36,144 bases of DNA from an uncultured Clostridia bacterium (GCA_934277615.1 CAKQUV010000009.1:1-36144), one strand, 5' to 3'. Shown: positions 16,729 through 24,895, counted from the first letter of the stretch. The notes: generated by a model from the sequence alone, not told the origin. A program made the numbers and translations.

Positions 16729-17412
16729 TCATTTTGCAAGTCCCAGCGCTTGACACGTCTGTTCTATGCTATCCTTGGGAGAAAGAGCCTCTTCGATGCT
16801 GAAAGCGGCGGGATTTTTGCTCTCTTTGTTTTTGCGGCTTTCCGCGTCTTTGAGCTTGGATTGCAACTCTTTCGTTTGCTCTGAAAACTCGCCGTTTTGC
16901 TCGCGATAAACAGGGCGCGTCAAACGTTCCACTTCACGCCTGAAATGCGCTTCCATTTCGTCCTCGCAAACGCTCTTGTTAAGCGAAAAATCCTGCATCA
17001 GAAATTTGGTCAATTCCACCTCGACGTTGACAGCCACACTTTCGACGTTGAGCGCGTCTTTGTCAAAGTGATATCGCTCCTTCATCTGCTCGTATGCGCC
17101 CAGCCATTTTGCCCTGAAAAGCCTCAGCCTTTCAAGCTCTGCGCGATACCTTGCCTTGACGTCGGACGTAAGTTTGTCGGCGTTCTCGGTAGCGGTTACG
17201 AGCGCAAGTTTAATTTGTTCTTCTCTGCCCTTCAAAACGTCTATTTGCGCCTTCAAATCCTCGCACTCTTTTTTTAGTTCGGATATGCGATCGCGCTGCT
17301 CTGCCTGCACCTCGTCGCACTTTGCGCTCTCGAGCGCTATATAACTTTCCACCGCGTCGACGTCATACCCTTTTCGGCATATTGCAAACCTTGTGATTTT
17401 CTTCTTTTTCAT
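16729..17412 (-). CDS. DivIVA-domain coiled-coil protein
   Basis: 227 residues from ATG 17412, preceded by GAGAGGTGG. The N-terminus has the DivIVA/GpsB membrane-binding signature: FAICRKGYDVDAVESYI, with Phe9, the GYD turn at 15-17 and the V-x-x-Y spacing. Long heptad-type charged segments follow (about 25-130 and 160-205), rich in Glu and Lys, predicted to form coiled coils. The C-terminal about 30 residues look unstructured. DivIVA proteins sit at curved membrane such as division sites and poles and recruit partners. Which one is recruited here is unknown. It is a single-gene unit with its own promoter and terminator. Confidence 0.8.
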   Translation of the reverse strand: MKKKKITRFAICRKGYDVDAVESYIALESAKCDEVQAEQRDRISELKKECEDLKAQIDVLKGREEQIKLALVTATENADKLTSDVKARYRAELERLRLFRAKWLGAYEQMKERYHFDKDALNVESVAVNVEVELTKFLMQDFSLNKSVCEDEMEAHFRREVERLTRPVYREQNGEFSEQTKELQSKLKDAESRKNKESKNPAAFSIEEALSPKDSIEQTCQALGLAK

Positions 17413-17431
17413 AGCCACCTCTCTATAAAAA

Positions 17432-17460
17432 ATCATACCTCGATTTATGCAATATTTCAA
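17432..17460 (-). promoter_or_regulatory. Promoter of the DivIVA-like gene
   Basis: Minus strand: TTGAAA (17455-17460), 17-nt spacer, TATGAT (17432-17437), with the ATG 20 bp downstream. An 8-bp perfect dyad CACTTTAT/ATAAAGTG lies further upstream at 17504-17536. Confidence 0.65.
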
Positions 17461-17570
17461 AAACCGCTTTTGTCGAAAAACATCGAATTTTTGCCAAAAT
17501 CGACACTTTATGTCTATTTTTTATACAAATAAAGTGCGTTTTATGCTGTAAGTCGGATTTTTAAGCAGGT

Positions 17571-17601
17571 AAAAAAGAGCGGTCGAAAGCGGCTCTTTTT
17601 T
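17571..17601 (-). terminator. Terminator of the galK-lgt-pncB operon
   Basis: AAAAAAGAGC (17571-17580) pairs with GCTCTTTTTT (17592-17601), giving a T-run on either strand. It lies 63 bp past the pncB stop at 17664. Confidence 0.8.
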
Positions 17602-17663
17602 AGGATAACTAGGTGTTAAATATTTAGATTTGTTATTGTGTTTCTTGATAAGGATTATGTTGT

Positions 17664-19115
17664 TTAATGGGCTTGATTAAGCAATTCGTTTTTGAGTTTC
17701 CAAAGGCTTTCCGAAAGGTCAACCTTGTAGTCTTGCGTGTTGATTACACGGCGATATTCCGGGAAAAACGCTTTGATGTTTTCGTCCTCTCTGTCGCAAA
17801 TTTCTTTGAGCGACGGCATATCGTAGACAAGTTTTCCGTCCTTGAAAATATTCACCATAAGTTCCTTGATTTCGTAGCCCTCGAAAGTGGTCTTTTTCCA
17901 CGTCTGTTCGGGGTGGAAAATGGTGAGAGGTTTGGACGTATCGAACGTGTCGTTCTCGAGGCAAATAAGGTCTGCTTGCGCCATACCGTCTTTGAATATA
18001 CGCACGATTTTTTTCACGCCCGGATTGGTGGTCTTTTCATGGCTGTTTGATATCTTGATTTTCGGCACGAGCTTGCCGTCCTCTTCTAGCGCGCAAAGTT
18101 TATACACGCCGCCCAAAGACGCGTTTTTATAACTTGTAATAAGTTTCGTTCCGATGCCATAGACGTCGATTTTTGCCTCTTGCGCGTTGAGTGCGAGCAA
18201 GATATCTTCGTCAAGGTCGTTTGTCGCAAAAATAAGGCAATCGCCGTGTCCTGCGTCGTCGAGCATTTTGCGAGCCTTGCGAGAAAGATATGCCAAATCG
18301 CCGCTGTCAAGACGAATACCGACAGGCTTATGCCCTGCCGCTTTGAGCTTGTCAAACACCTTGATTGCGTTAGGCACACCGCTCTTGAGCGTGTCGTACG
18401 TGTCCACCAAGAGCAAGCAATTGTCGGGATAGATTTCGGCATATTTCTCAAAAGCCTCGAGTTCGCTGTCAAAGGACATAACCCAACTGTGCGAGTGCGT
18501 GCCCGTTACGGGAATTCCGAAAAGTTTGCCTGCAACTACGTTTGAAGTCGTGCGGCAGCCGCCTATGCAAGCGGCTCTTGCGCCGTAAATACCTGCGTCC
18601 GCGCCTTGCGCTCTACGCAAACCGAATTCGCTTATTTTATTCTTGGTGCACTCTTTTAGGCGCGCGGCTTTTGTCGCAATCAACGTTTGGTGATTGATGA
18701 ACGTAAGAAGCGCCGTTTCCACAAGTTGAGCCTCCCAAAGCGGCGCGGACACCGTCAAAATCGGCTCGTACGGAAACACCATCGTACCCTCCGGCACAGC
18801 TTTTATGTCGCCCGTAAAGCGGAATTTTCTGAGTGCCGTAAGAAACTCTTCTCCGAAAATCCCCAGCGAACGCAAATACTCTATGTCGGTATCGTCGAAG
18901 TGGAGATTGAGGATATAGTCTATCGCTTGTTCGAGTCCTGCGGCAATTGCGTAGGAATATCCGCCGCTTCCGCGATAAAACACGTCAAAGACCGCCCTTC
19001 TCGTATCCAGTCCGCAAAGATGATAACCGTTCATCATCGTAAGTTGATAAAGGTCGGTGAGCAACGTTAGGTTGTTGGTTTTGGTTCTTTCGGTTGTGTA
19101 AGCCGTATCGTTCAT
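17664..19115 (-). CDS. pncB: Nicotinate phosphoribosyltransferase
   Basis: 483 residues, full length. It makes nicotinate mononucleotide from nicotinate and PRPP with ATP hydrolysis, the salvage entry to NAD. Visible motifs: LLTDLYQLTM (18-27), FGLRRAQG (164-171), GTHSHSW (205-211, the loop that holds the phosphorylated His in characterised enzymes), LLVDTYDTL and IRLDSGDLAYLSRKARKML. ATG 19115 has GGGGGTG upstream. It is the last gene of a tight run galK-lgt-pncB, starting 16 bp after the lgt stop. That combination has no obvious pathway logic. Confidence 0.95.
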   Translation of the reverse strand: MNDTAYTTERTKTNNLTLLTDLYQLTMMNGYHLCGLDTRRAVFDVFYRGSGGYSYAIAAGLEQAIDYILNLHFDDTDIEYLRSLGIFGEEFLTALRKFRFTGDIKAVPEGTMVFPYEPILTVSAPLWEAQLVETALLTFINHQTLIATKAARLKECTKNKISEFGLRRAQGADAGIYGARAACIGGCRTTSNVVAGKLFGIPVTGTHSHSWVMSFDSELEAFEKYAEIYPDNCLLLVDTYDTLKSGVPNAIKVFDKLKAAGHKPVGIRLDSGDLAYLSRKARKMLDDAGHGDCLIFATNDLDEDILLALNAQEAKIDVYGIGTKLITSYKNASLGGVYKLCALEEDGKLVPKIKISNSHEKTTNPGVKKIVRIFKDGMAQADLICLENDTFDTSKPLTIFHPEQTWKKTTFEGYEIKELMVNIFKDGKLVYDMPSLKEICDREDENIKAFFPEYRRVINTQDYKVDLSESLWKLKNELLNQAH

Positions 19116-19131
19116 ATTTTCACCCCCGACG

Positions 19132-20322
19132 TCAAGCGTTGCGCCCGGCGCTATACACGTCGTCTTTTTTGAATTGATTGAATTTGCGTTTGTAATCCTT
19201 TGGCACGTGATAGTATTCGAGCGTATCCCAGTCTATCGGCAAATACTCTTTTTGTTCCTTTCTCGAATAAACGCAGTTGACCACGAGTCTATTGAAGAAT
19301 GCGGAGATTTTATCCCCTGCTTTTTCGCTTACAACGTTGGACTTTTCAAAGAACTTGCCGACAAGTTTATAGTTGCGCACTTCGTAGTCGGTGAGTATCG
19401 CGCCGCCAATTGCGCCCGTTTGCGCAAGTCCTCTCACTCTTCTGTACGCAAGTTGACTGTTGCGAGCAATGACGTAAACGATTCCGATTGCAAGCGATAT
19501 AAGCGCAACCGCAAGGCATGCCGGTTTTGTAACGGGAACTGCGTCCATACGCAAAAATTCCAACCAAAAACGCCCTATGCAGTACCAGAAGAGGTAGAAC
19601 AACATAAGTATGCCCGGATATTTCTTTTGATAATCTTTTCTCCAGAGCGCAACGCAGATAAGCGCGCCGATAGTGTTCCACACGCCCTCGTAGAAGAATG
19701 TCGCGCAGAACCAGTTTGCGCCGCCGCCTGCGACTATGTGCTTGTGAACCGTATCGTAAAACTCGCTCGAAACGCCGCTCGGACTGTCTATAAGCACGCC
19801 GAACGGGAAGAATTGAAGTTTGGGATTGGTGATGGGCAGTCCGAAAGCCTCTTGATTGACAAAGTTGCCCCATCTGCCGATAATCTGACCGATAAACACG
19901 GGCACTACAACAAGGTCGATTACGTTGAAGTAATTGGTTTGTTTTTTATGGCGCAAAGTGAAGAATATCGCACCGAGCAAACCGCCCACCAAACCGCCGA
20001 TAATGGTTATGCCGCCCTGCCAGATTGCGATGATGTTGACAAACTTATCCCAGCCGTGCAAACCGTTGTCGCCAAAGTATTCGTCCCAACGCGGAATGAC
20101 GTACAAAAGCCTTGCAAAGACGATTGCGAGCGGAATGAGCCACAAAAACAGTTCCACTGCGTCGTCGGACGTAAGCCCCACTTTTTTTGCTTGCCAGCAA
20201 GCGTAAAGCAAGCCGAGCAACATACCCGTAACGATAAACACGGCGTACCATTGCACGGTGAGATTGCCTATCTCAAACGCAACCCTCGGGTCGCTTGCAG
20301 TTGAAAGTACGGAAAAAATCAT
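19132..20322 (-). CDS. lgt: Prolipoprotein diacylglyceryl transferase
   Basis: 396 residues with about seven membrane segments. Lgt transfers diacylglycerol from phosphatidylglycerol to the lipobox Cys of preprolipoproteins. The signature GRWGNFVNQEAFG (149-161) holds the essential Arg149. The second conserved block is GRFWLEFLRMD (250-260). The loop that reads W-x-G-G-x-x-x-H-G-G in E. coli (His103) reads WQGGITIIGG here, with Ile at the His position. A hydrophilic tail of about 100 residues follows the last helix (about 293-396), longer than usual. ATG 20322 starts 3 bp after the galK stop, its GGGG site lying inside galK. It would process the three lipoproteins encoded in this window. Confidence 0.94.
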   Translation of the reverse strand: MIFSVLSTASDPRVAFEIGNLTVQWYAVFIVTGMLLGLLYACWQAKKVGLTSDDAVELFLWLIPLAIVFARLLYVIPRWDEYFGDNGLHGWDKFVNIIAIWQGGITIIGGLVGGLLGAIFFTLRHKKQTNYFNVIDLVVVPVFIGQIIGRWGNFVNQEAFGLPITNPKLQFFPFGVLIDSPSGVSSEFYDTVHKHIVAGGGANWFCATFFYEGVWNTIGALICVALWRKDYQKKYPGILMLFYLFWYCIGRFWLEFLRMDAVPVTKPACLAVALISLAIGIVYVIARNSQLAYRRVRGLAQTGAIGGAILTDYEVRNYKLVGKFFEKSNVVSEKAGDKISAFFNRLVVNCVYSRKEQKEYLPIDWDTLEYYHVPKDYKRKFNQFKKDDVYSAGRNA

Positions 20323-20325
20323 AGT

Positions 20326-21579
20326 TTATTTCCCCAAATTTAGTCTTGTGGCGCCGCTTTGGCGGATGGCCGTCTTAAATACGTTTTCTGCGCCGAACAT
20401 AACGTCAAGCGCACTCTTTACACCGCTTTCGCTCTTTTTGGCAAAAACCAAAATCGTGCCCGCAAATCCACCGCCGTGCACGCGAGATGCAACGACGCCG
20501 TCGATTTTGACCACTCTGTCGAGCGCGTTTTCGAGATTGTGATTTTTGCCTGCCGGCGAGTAAGTGTTTTGAAGTTTGTATCGAGAACTCAATCCTGACT
20601 TGTTGACGATATCGAGGAAAGCGTCCTCGTTTCTTTCGTCGATAGCCTTGACCGCCTCTTCCACGCGCGCGTTTTCCTCAAAGAAATGCTCCGCACGCAA
20701 ATACGCTCTTTCGCTCACCTTGCCGACTATGTTGTTTTTGTCTCTTTCCCACTTGTCCGCAGGAATTTCGTGAAGGAGTTTTGCACCGAAGCACGTCGCG
20801 ACCTCTTTCATCTCTTGCGGAATCGCCGCATAGTCGTCAGTAAGGTCGCTGTGGTCGCCGCCCGTTGCGATTACAAAAATATCGAGATCGTCAAAAGCCC
20901 AGTTTGCCTTTTCAACGACGGGATTGTCAAAATCGGCAAAATCGATGAGGTTTACGCCTCCGAGAGAGATTGCGCTCTGGTCCATAAGACCGCACGGCTT
21001 GCCAAAGAACGTGTTTTCCGCATACTGCGACGCTTTGGCTTTGAATATGGGATCGAGAGTGCCGCCGTTGTACATGACGTTGAGAATTTGCGCTATCGCA
21101 AGTTCGAAAGAACTTGACGAGGACACGCCCGCGCCTTTTGGCACGTTGGACGTCATACAAGCGGAAAAACCTCCCACGTTTTTGCCCGAACGCTTGAAAT
21201 AGTCCACCACGCCTTTGATAAGTGCGTTTGACGTGCCTATATCGCTCACCGAGAATGTCGGAGCGGACACGTCCACGCGGAGCATCGGATAGCCCTTGGA
21301 TTTGACTTCGATAATGCCGTCCGTGCGAGGAGAAACACTTGCGAGGGTGTCAAAATTGATTGCCGAGCAAAGCACTTTGCCGCCGTTGTGGTCGGTGTGA
21401 TTGCCCACGATTTCGATACGTCCGGGGGAAGAATAAAAATCCACGTCCTGCGTGTTGAAAACGTCCTTGTGCATCGCAAGCAATTCCTCGAAACGCGCTC
21501 TTTGCTCGTCTGCACCGGACGCGAAAACGTCCTTGCAAACTTTGTCGAAGTTGTCGCCGAAAAGATAATCGAATCTCAT
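20326..21579 (-). CDS. galK: Galactokinase
   Basis: 417 residues from ATG 21579 (AAAGGACG upstream; an upstream in-frame start at 21621 would overlap the promoter and is rejected). It phosphorylates galactose at C1 in the Leloir pathway. GHMP-kinase motifs: the galactokinase signature GRIEIVGNHTDHNGG (53-67), the ATP loop PKGAGVSSSSS (147-157), FFGKPCGLMDQ (191-201, with catalytic Asp200) and GGGFAGTILVF near 369-379. It is divergent from galT across a 149-bp region with two facing-away promoters. No galE is visible in the window. Confidence 0.93.
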   Translation of the reverse strand: MRFDYLFGDNFDKVCKDVFASGADEQRARFEELLAMHKDVFNTQDVDFYSSPGRIEIVGNHTDHNGGKVLCSAINFDTLASVSPRTDGIIEVKSKGYPMLRVDVSAPTFSVSDIGTSNALIKGVVDYFKRSGKNVGGFSACMTSNVPKGAGVSSSSSFELAIAQILNVMYNGGTLDPIFKAKASQYAENTFFGKPCGLMDQSAISLGGVNLIDFADFDNPVVEKANWAFDDLDIFVIATGGDHSDLTDDYAAIPQEMKEVATCFGAKLLHEIPADKWERDKNNIVGKVSERAYLRAEHFFEENARVEEAVKAIDERNEDAFLDIVNKSGLSSRYKLQNTYSPAGKNHNLENALDRVVKIDGVVASRVHGGGFAGTILVFAKKSESGVKSALDVMFGAENVFKTAIRQSGATRLNLGK

Positions 21580-21611
21580 AACGTCGTCCTTTAATAGCAT
21601 AATTATGCTAT

Positions 21612-21640
21612 ATTGTACCATAGCGCATTGAAATTTGCAA
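21612..21640 (-). promoter_or_regulatory. Promoter of galK-lgt-pncB
   Basis: Minus strand: TTGCAA (21635-21640), 17-nt spacer, TACAAT (21612-21617), 32 bp ahead of the galK ATG. Confidence 0.7.
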
Positions 21641-21649
21641 TACTATTGC
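21637..21649. promoter_or_regulatory. Candidate shared operator between galK and galT
   Basis: A 13-bp perfect palindrome, GCAATA-c-TATTGC, overlaps the galK -35 and lies 11 bp upstream of the galT -35. A repressor or activator here could act on both promoters. No regulator gene is adjacent, so this rests on symmetry and position only. Confidence 0.3.
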
Positions 21650-21659
21650 GCAAAGTGGC

Positions 21660-21688
21660 TTGCTATACAAATGATAGTGTGCTACAAT
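21660..21688 (+). promoter_or_regulatory. Promoter of galT
   Basis: TTGCTA (21660-21665), 17-nt spacer, TACAAT (21683-21688). The -10 is identical to that of the divergent galK promoter. The leader before ATG 21729 is about 34 nt and contains GGAGG. Confidence 0.75.
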
Positions 21689-21728
21689 ATTCGCGTTGAA
21701 AAATTTTATACTTTCTCACGGAGGTTTT

Positions 21729-23279
21729 ATGTCGCCAAGACTTTCTTATGACGAAATTGCAAAGCAAAACGTCGCGAAACTGCTCGATTATGCGGTGAAA
21801 CACTTGTATTTGGAAGATTACGACGTGATATACGTCCAAAATCAATTGCTCGACGCTTTGAAACTCACCGATCCGACGGACTCGGACAAAATCGGCGATT
21901 ACGATTTTTACGACGTTATGGACTCGCTTTCGAACTACGCCGTACGCAAAAAAATCATTGAGGAAAACCAAAAATTGCTCTTTGAAACGCGCCTCATCGG
22001 CTACTGTATGCCCACCCCGTCCAAAGTTGTGGATATGTTTGACGATATCGCCTCGTACGAGGGGGCGAAAGCTGCTTGCGACATGCTCCACACCCTCGGC
22101 ATCGACAGCGCGTATCTGCGCAAGAAAGACCTCGACAAGAACATAATTTGGGAGCACGACTGCAAGAGAGGCAAGATTATCGTTACAATCAACCTCTCAA
22201 AGCCCGAAAAAACTCCCGAACAAGTGCGCCTTGCCAAAGAGGCAAAGACGGGCTATCCCAAGTGCGCTTTGTGCGCGGAAAATCTAGGATTTGCAGGCAA
22301 TGCGGCAATGGCGGCTCGTCAAACCATTCGCACAATCCCATTCCAACTCGACGGAGAGGACTGGTTTATGCAATTCTCGCCCTACAGTTACTTTGACCAA
22401 CACGTTATCGCAGTTTGCAAAGAGCACAGACCAATGTGCGTAAGCGACGCGACTTTCCGCCGTATGCTCGACTTTGTGGACATGTTCCCACACTACTTCA
22501 TCGGCTCCAACGCGGCGCTTCCCATCGTCGGAGGCTCAATCCTCGCGCACGACCACTATCAAGGCGGAAACAAGGTTTTGCCCGTGTTCACTCGTCCCTC
22601 TCGCAGATACTTCAAGATAGGCGGATATCCCGACGTCAACGTGTCGGTGGTGGACTGGTACAACTCAATCGTCCGCATAGAAAGCACCAACCGCAACCAA
22701 GCGTTGGAAGTGGCAAACAAATTCCGCAAAGCGTGGGACGTATATAGCGACGAAAGCGTCAATATCCTTTGCTCCACGCAAAAGGACGGACAAAGCGTGC
22801 AACACAACGCAATCACCCCGATTGCTTCTATCAACGATGACGGCGAATATCAATTCAACCTCATATTGCGCAACAACCGCACGGACGAGAAGCACCCCTT
22901 CGGCATATTCCACCCCGCACAAGAGTTGCACAACATCAAACAAGAGTCAATCGGCATAATCGAGGTTATGGGGCTCTTTATTCTCCCCGGACGTCTTGCC
23001 GGCGAAGCGGAGCAAATCCGCGACATCCTCACGGGCAAAACGCCTCTCGATTTCAAGGCAATTGCTGAAGAGGGACACCCCTTGCACAAGCACCTCGGCA
23101 TGATAACGCAGCTTGTGGTTGACAACGGGACGGCTTGCTCCGAAGAGAAAGCGGAAAGCGCCGTAACCGATTATATCAACAACGCTTGCGAACAAATTCT
23201 CGACACCACCGCAGTGTTCAAAAACGACGAACAAGGTCAAGCCGCGTTCGATAAATTTATCCGTAGCGTTATCGATTGA
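21729..23279 (+). CDS. galT: UDP-glucose--hexose-1-phosphate uridylyltransferase, class II
   Basis: 516 residues from ATG 21729 with CGGAGG 6-11 nt upstream. Class II GalT is the Firmicutes-type enzyme of about 490-510 residues. It exchanges galactose-1-phosphate with UDP-glucose in the Leloir pathway. The active-site block GGSILAHDHYQGG (268-280) includes His274, Asp275 and His276; the catalytic His of this HIT-like family is in it. KCALCAENLGFAG (178-190) has a CxxC-like pair. It stands alone with its own promoter and a strong terminator, divergent from galK. Confidence 0.95.
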   Translation: MSPRLSYDEIAKQNVAKLLDYAVKHLYLEDYDVIYVQNQLLDALKLTDPTDSDKIGDYDFYDVMDSLSNYAVRKKIIEENQKLLFETRLIGYCMPTPSKVVDMFDDIASYEGAKAACDMLHTLGIDSAYLRKKDLDKNIIWEHDCKRGKIIVTINLSKPEKTPEQVRLAKEAKTGYPKCALCAENLGFAGNAAMAARQTIRTIPFQLDGEDWFMQFSPYSYFDQHVIAVCKEHRPMCVSDATFRRMLDFVDMFPHYFIGSNAALPIVGGSILAHDHYQGGNKVLPVFTRPSRRYFKIGGYPDVNVSVVDWYNSIVRIESTNRNQALEVANKFRKAWDVYSDESVNILCSTQKDGQSVQHNAITPIASINDDGEYQFNLILRNNRTDEKHPFGIFHPAQELHNIKQESIGIIEVMGLFILPGRLAGEAEQIRDILTGKTPLDFKAIAEEGHPLHKHLGMITQLVVDNGTACSEEKAESAVTDYINNACEQILDTTAVFKNDEQGQAAFDKFIRSVID

Positions 23280-23306
23280 ATCCGCACAATCAACACTTAA
23301 ACTATC

Positions 23307-23338
23307 AAAAAACGTCGCATAAAGCGACGTTTTTTGTT
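23307..23338 (+). terminator. Terminator of galT
   Basis: A perfect 12-bp stem AAAAAACGTCGC/GCGACGTTTTTT (23307-23318 with 23324-23335) with a 5-nt loop, 27 bp after the stop. It also works on the minus strand for the convergent zinc-ribbon gene (stop at 23367). Confidence 0.88.
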
Positions 23339-23366
23339 GTATATCACAATTTTGCGATATTAGAGA

Positions 23367-24131
23367 TTATTTCTTTTCTTTGGACAATTTGAGTGATTCG
23401 ATAAGCACTCCGACGGTGCAAGCAATCAATATAATTGCGCCGAATATTACGCCCGTTGTCGTTCCCGTCGTGGATTCGCTATCACCCGTCATAGCGGCGT
23501 AAGTCGTTTCGTAGTCGGTCATATAAACGACTGCAAGCATCTCGACAATCAAGTACGCCACGACGATGACCGTCATTGCAGTTGCAACGTAGGACACCTT
23601 CTTGAAATCGGCAAAAGCGCTATCGTCCGCAAGCGGAAATCTCACCTTACGCACTTTGAGTTCAAACACCAACATAACGATTGCAACCGCCATAATCAAA
23701 ACGTGCAGCACCAATTCGGCTGTAACCGCATTGATGTAACCGCTGAGCGGCGCATACAATTCCGTTCCGACGCACTCGCTCAACCAACTCTTAAGCTCGG
23801 ATATGGTGGGAATATTCACTATGGACATCAGCGTTCTGATAATGCCGAGCACGAGAAGAATTATTGTGCAGACAAATGAGTCCTTCACCGCTTTATTGGC
23901 TTTTGCGTCGCTCGGGAAAGAGCAATGATATTCGGGCGCGACAGGCACGTATACGGGCTGTGCGTCTTGTCTTGCTATATCTTCAAAAAAGGTATCGGGA
24001 TTGGTGCCTTGAGCGGACTCTGCGCTTTGCGCACTTTCCTCTTGCACCAAAGAGCCGCAATACGGACACTTCCCCGCTTGCATTTCGGCCGAATCGAAAT
24101 CCGCTCCGCAATTTTTGCAAACAATTTTCAT
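23367..24131 (-). CDS. Zinc-ribbon, four-helix membrane protein of unknown role
   Basis: 254 residues from ATG 24131, with GGAGAAG just upstream; a reading that starts 19 codons earlier lacks a ribosome site. The N-terminus is a short zinc ribbon, CKNCG (5-9) and CPYCG (22-26). A Ser/Ala/Glu-rich linker follows (30-80), then four predicted membrane helices (about 86-108, 136-158, 179-203, 226-246) with Thr-rich and acidic loops. Many clostridial genes share the plan of a single zinc ribbon followed by helices, but I recognise no specific family. It has its own consensus promoter and ends against the galT terminator, so it is probably a single-gene unit. Confidence 0.8.
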   Translation of the reverse strand: MKIVCKNCGADFDSAEMQAGKCPYCGSLVQEESAQSAESAQGTNPDTFFEDIARQDAQPVYVPVAPEYHCSFPSDAKANKAVKDSFVCTIILLVLGIIRTLMSIVNIPTISELKSWLSECVGTELYAPLSGYINAVTAELVLHVLIMAVAIVMLVFELKVRKVRFPLADDSAFADFKKVSYVATAMTVIVVAYLIVEMLAVVYMTDYETTYAAMTGDSESTTGTTTGVIFGAIILIACTVGVLIESLKLSKEKK

Positions 24132-24187
24132 AAACTTCTCCAAAACCGTAATCGCAAAAGCAATCAAATCACCCTTGCGTTGATACA

Positions 24188-24216
24188 ATTGTATATGTTG
24201 ACGGGTTGTTTGTCAA
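24188..24216 (-). promoter_or_regulatory. Promoter of the zinc-ribbon gene
   Basis: Minus strand: consensus TTGACA (24211-24216), 17-nt spacer, TACAAT (24188-24193), 56 bp ahead of ATG 24131. Confidence 0.8.
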
Positions 24217-24540
24217 CGGGTATGAACATAACTATAATTAACAGTTTAATAGAGTGCATCGTAACTCCTCTAAATAGAATTGCCTCCTCTTTCCGGACAC
24301 GCCGGCATTTCTCCCGCCACTCGTATAGGGACAATTCTTTACAAAATAATCCGTCGCTCGCGGGGGAGACAACGGCACTCGCATAGATAGGTATCGTCCC
24401 CTCGTTATGCCACTGCGCTTTGTGCGCCAGCTACGCAACAACACGGCGCAGTCGCTTGTACAACCGTCAAGCTCGGCACTTATCCGCTCACCGCCTTGCG
24501 GTTCGAGTTCCGTCTCCAAAGTTACACATATCGTTTATAA
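24217..24540. other. Gene-free stretch, unassigned
   Basis: A 93-codon minus-strand frame (24238-24519) is open here but has no ribosome site, a Cys- and Arg-rich composition unlike the neighbours, and no recognisable motif. I do not call it a gene. The DNA has small dyads (for example CCGC-ctt-GCGG near 24490-24501) and a base composition distinct from the AT-rich gaps. It looks like decayed or repetitive sequence, which one copy cannot prove. Confidence 0.4.
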
Positions 24541-24570
24541 TGTTATTCACCAAATAGGACGTTTTGTAAA
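24541..24570. repeat. Direct copy of the uvrA 3' end
   Basis: These 30 bp match 24902-24931, the last codons and stop of uvrA, at 27 of 30 positions in the same orientation, 361 bp apart. Within the copy the final uvrA codons and stop would still read as F-G-E-stop in place of F-S-E-stop. Homology ends sharply on both sides. Confidence 0.7.
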
Positions 24571-24602
24571 ACCGCGCTAAATTGCAATATTTAGTGCGGT
24601 TT
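24567..24602. terminator. Terminator-like 15-bp hairpin
   Basis: AAAACCGC-g-CTAAAT (24567-24581) pairs with ATTTAG-t-GCGGTTTT (24588-24602); the single irregular position is a G-T pair, and the loop is 6 nt. There is no long T-run beyond the stem itself. It could stop any read-through from uvrA past the larger hairpin at 24832. Confidence 0.5.
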
Positions 24603-24620
24603 TAAGAATTGAACAATATA

Positions 24621-24816
24621 TGAGCGAGGCTTCACGTGTCGCAGAACTTGTAAAAAACGGCATATTTCGTGCCTAAAAGTATGTAAAAGGTGTATGAGCG
24701 AGGCTTTACGTGCCCAAAAGCATGTAAAAAACGGCATATTTCGTGCCTAAAAGTATGTAAAAGGTGTATGAGCGAAGCTTTACGTGCCCAAAAGTATGTA
24801 AAAAACGGCATATTTA
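24621..24816. repeat. Tandem repeat, 74-bp unit, about 2.6 copies
   Basis: TGAGCGA recurs at 24621, 24695 and 24769, an exact 74-bp period. Inside each unit a 21-nt core (CGTGCCYAAAAGYATG and TAAAA) occurs twice, so the core lies at 24635, 24668, 24709, 24742 and 24783, with spacings alternating 33 and 41. The first core is the most diverged. The two kinds of interval are themselves repeated, so this is a compound tandem repeat, not a CRISPR array. The third copy stops after the core and CGGCATATTT. Confidence 0.85.
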
Positions 24817-24831
24817 GATGAAGAACAAGAA

Positions 24832-24895
24832 AGCGCGCGTCCGAGACAAAACCCAACGTACACAAGCGTACGTGATTTTGTAGCGGATGCGCGCT
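24832..24895 (-). terminator. 64-nt interrupted hairpin behind uvrA
   Basis: The arms pair as AGCGCGC/GCGCGCT, TCCG/CGGA, ACAAAA/TTTTGT and ACGTAC/GTACGT. They are separated by a single mismatch, a symmetric AG/AG internal loop and a small asymmetric loop, with a 6-nt apical loop. It starts 7 bp after the uvrA stop on the minus strand and is followed by TTTCTTGTTCTT. It most likely terminates uvrBA or protects its 3' end. It is longer and more structured than the other terminators here. Confidence 0.6.

Noticed and set aside
24238..24519. 93-codon minus-strand frame upstream of the zinc-ribbon promoter
   Set aside because: No start signal, no motif and unusual composition. Kept as unassigned DNA.
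24621..24816. CRISPR array
   Set aside because: The intervals between the 21-nt cores are themselves repeated and alternate 12 and 20 nt; no cas genes are present.
24632..24865. 77-codon minus-strand frame in the tandem repeat
   Set aside because: It is only the repeat translated (recurring HLLHTFRHE-like phrases) and has no ribosome site.
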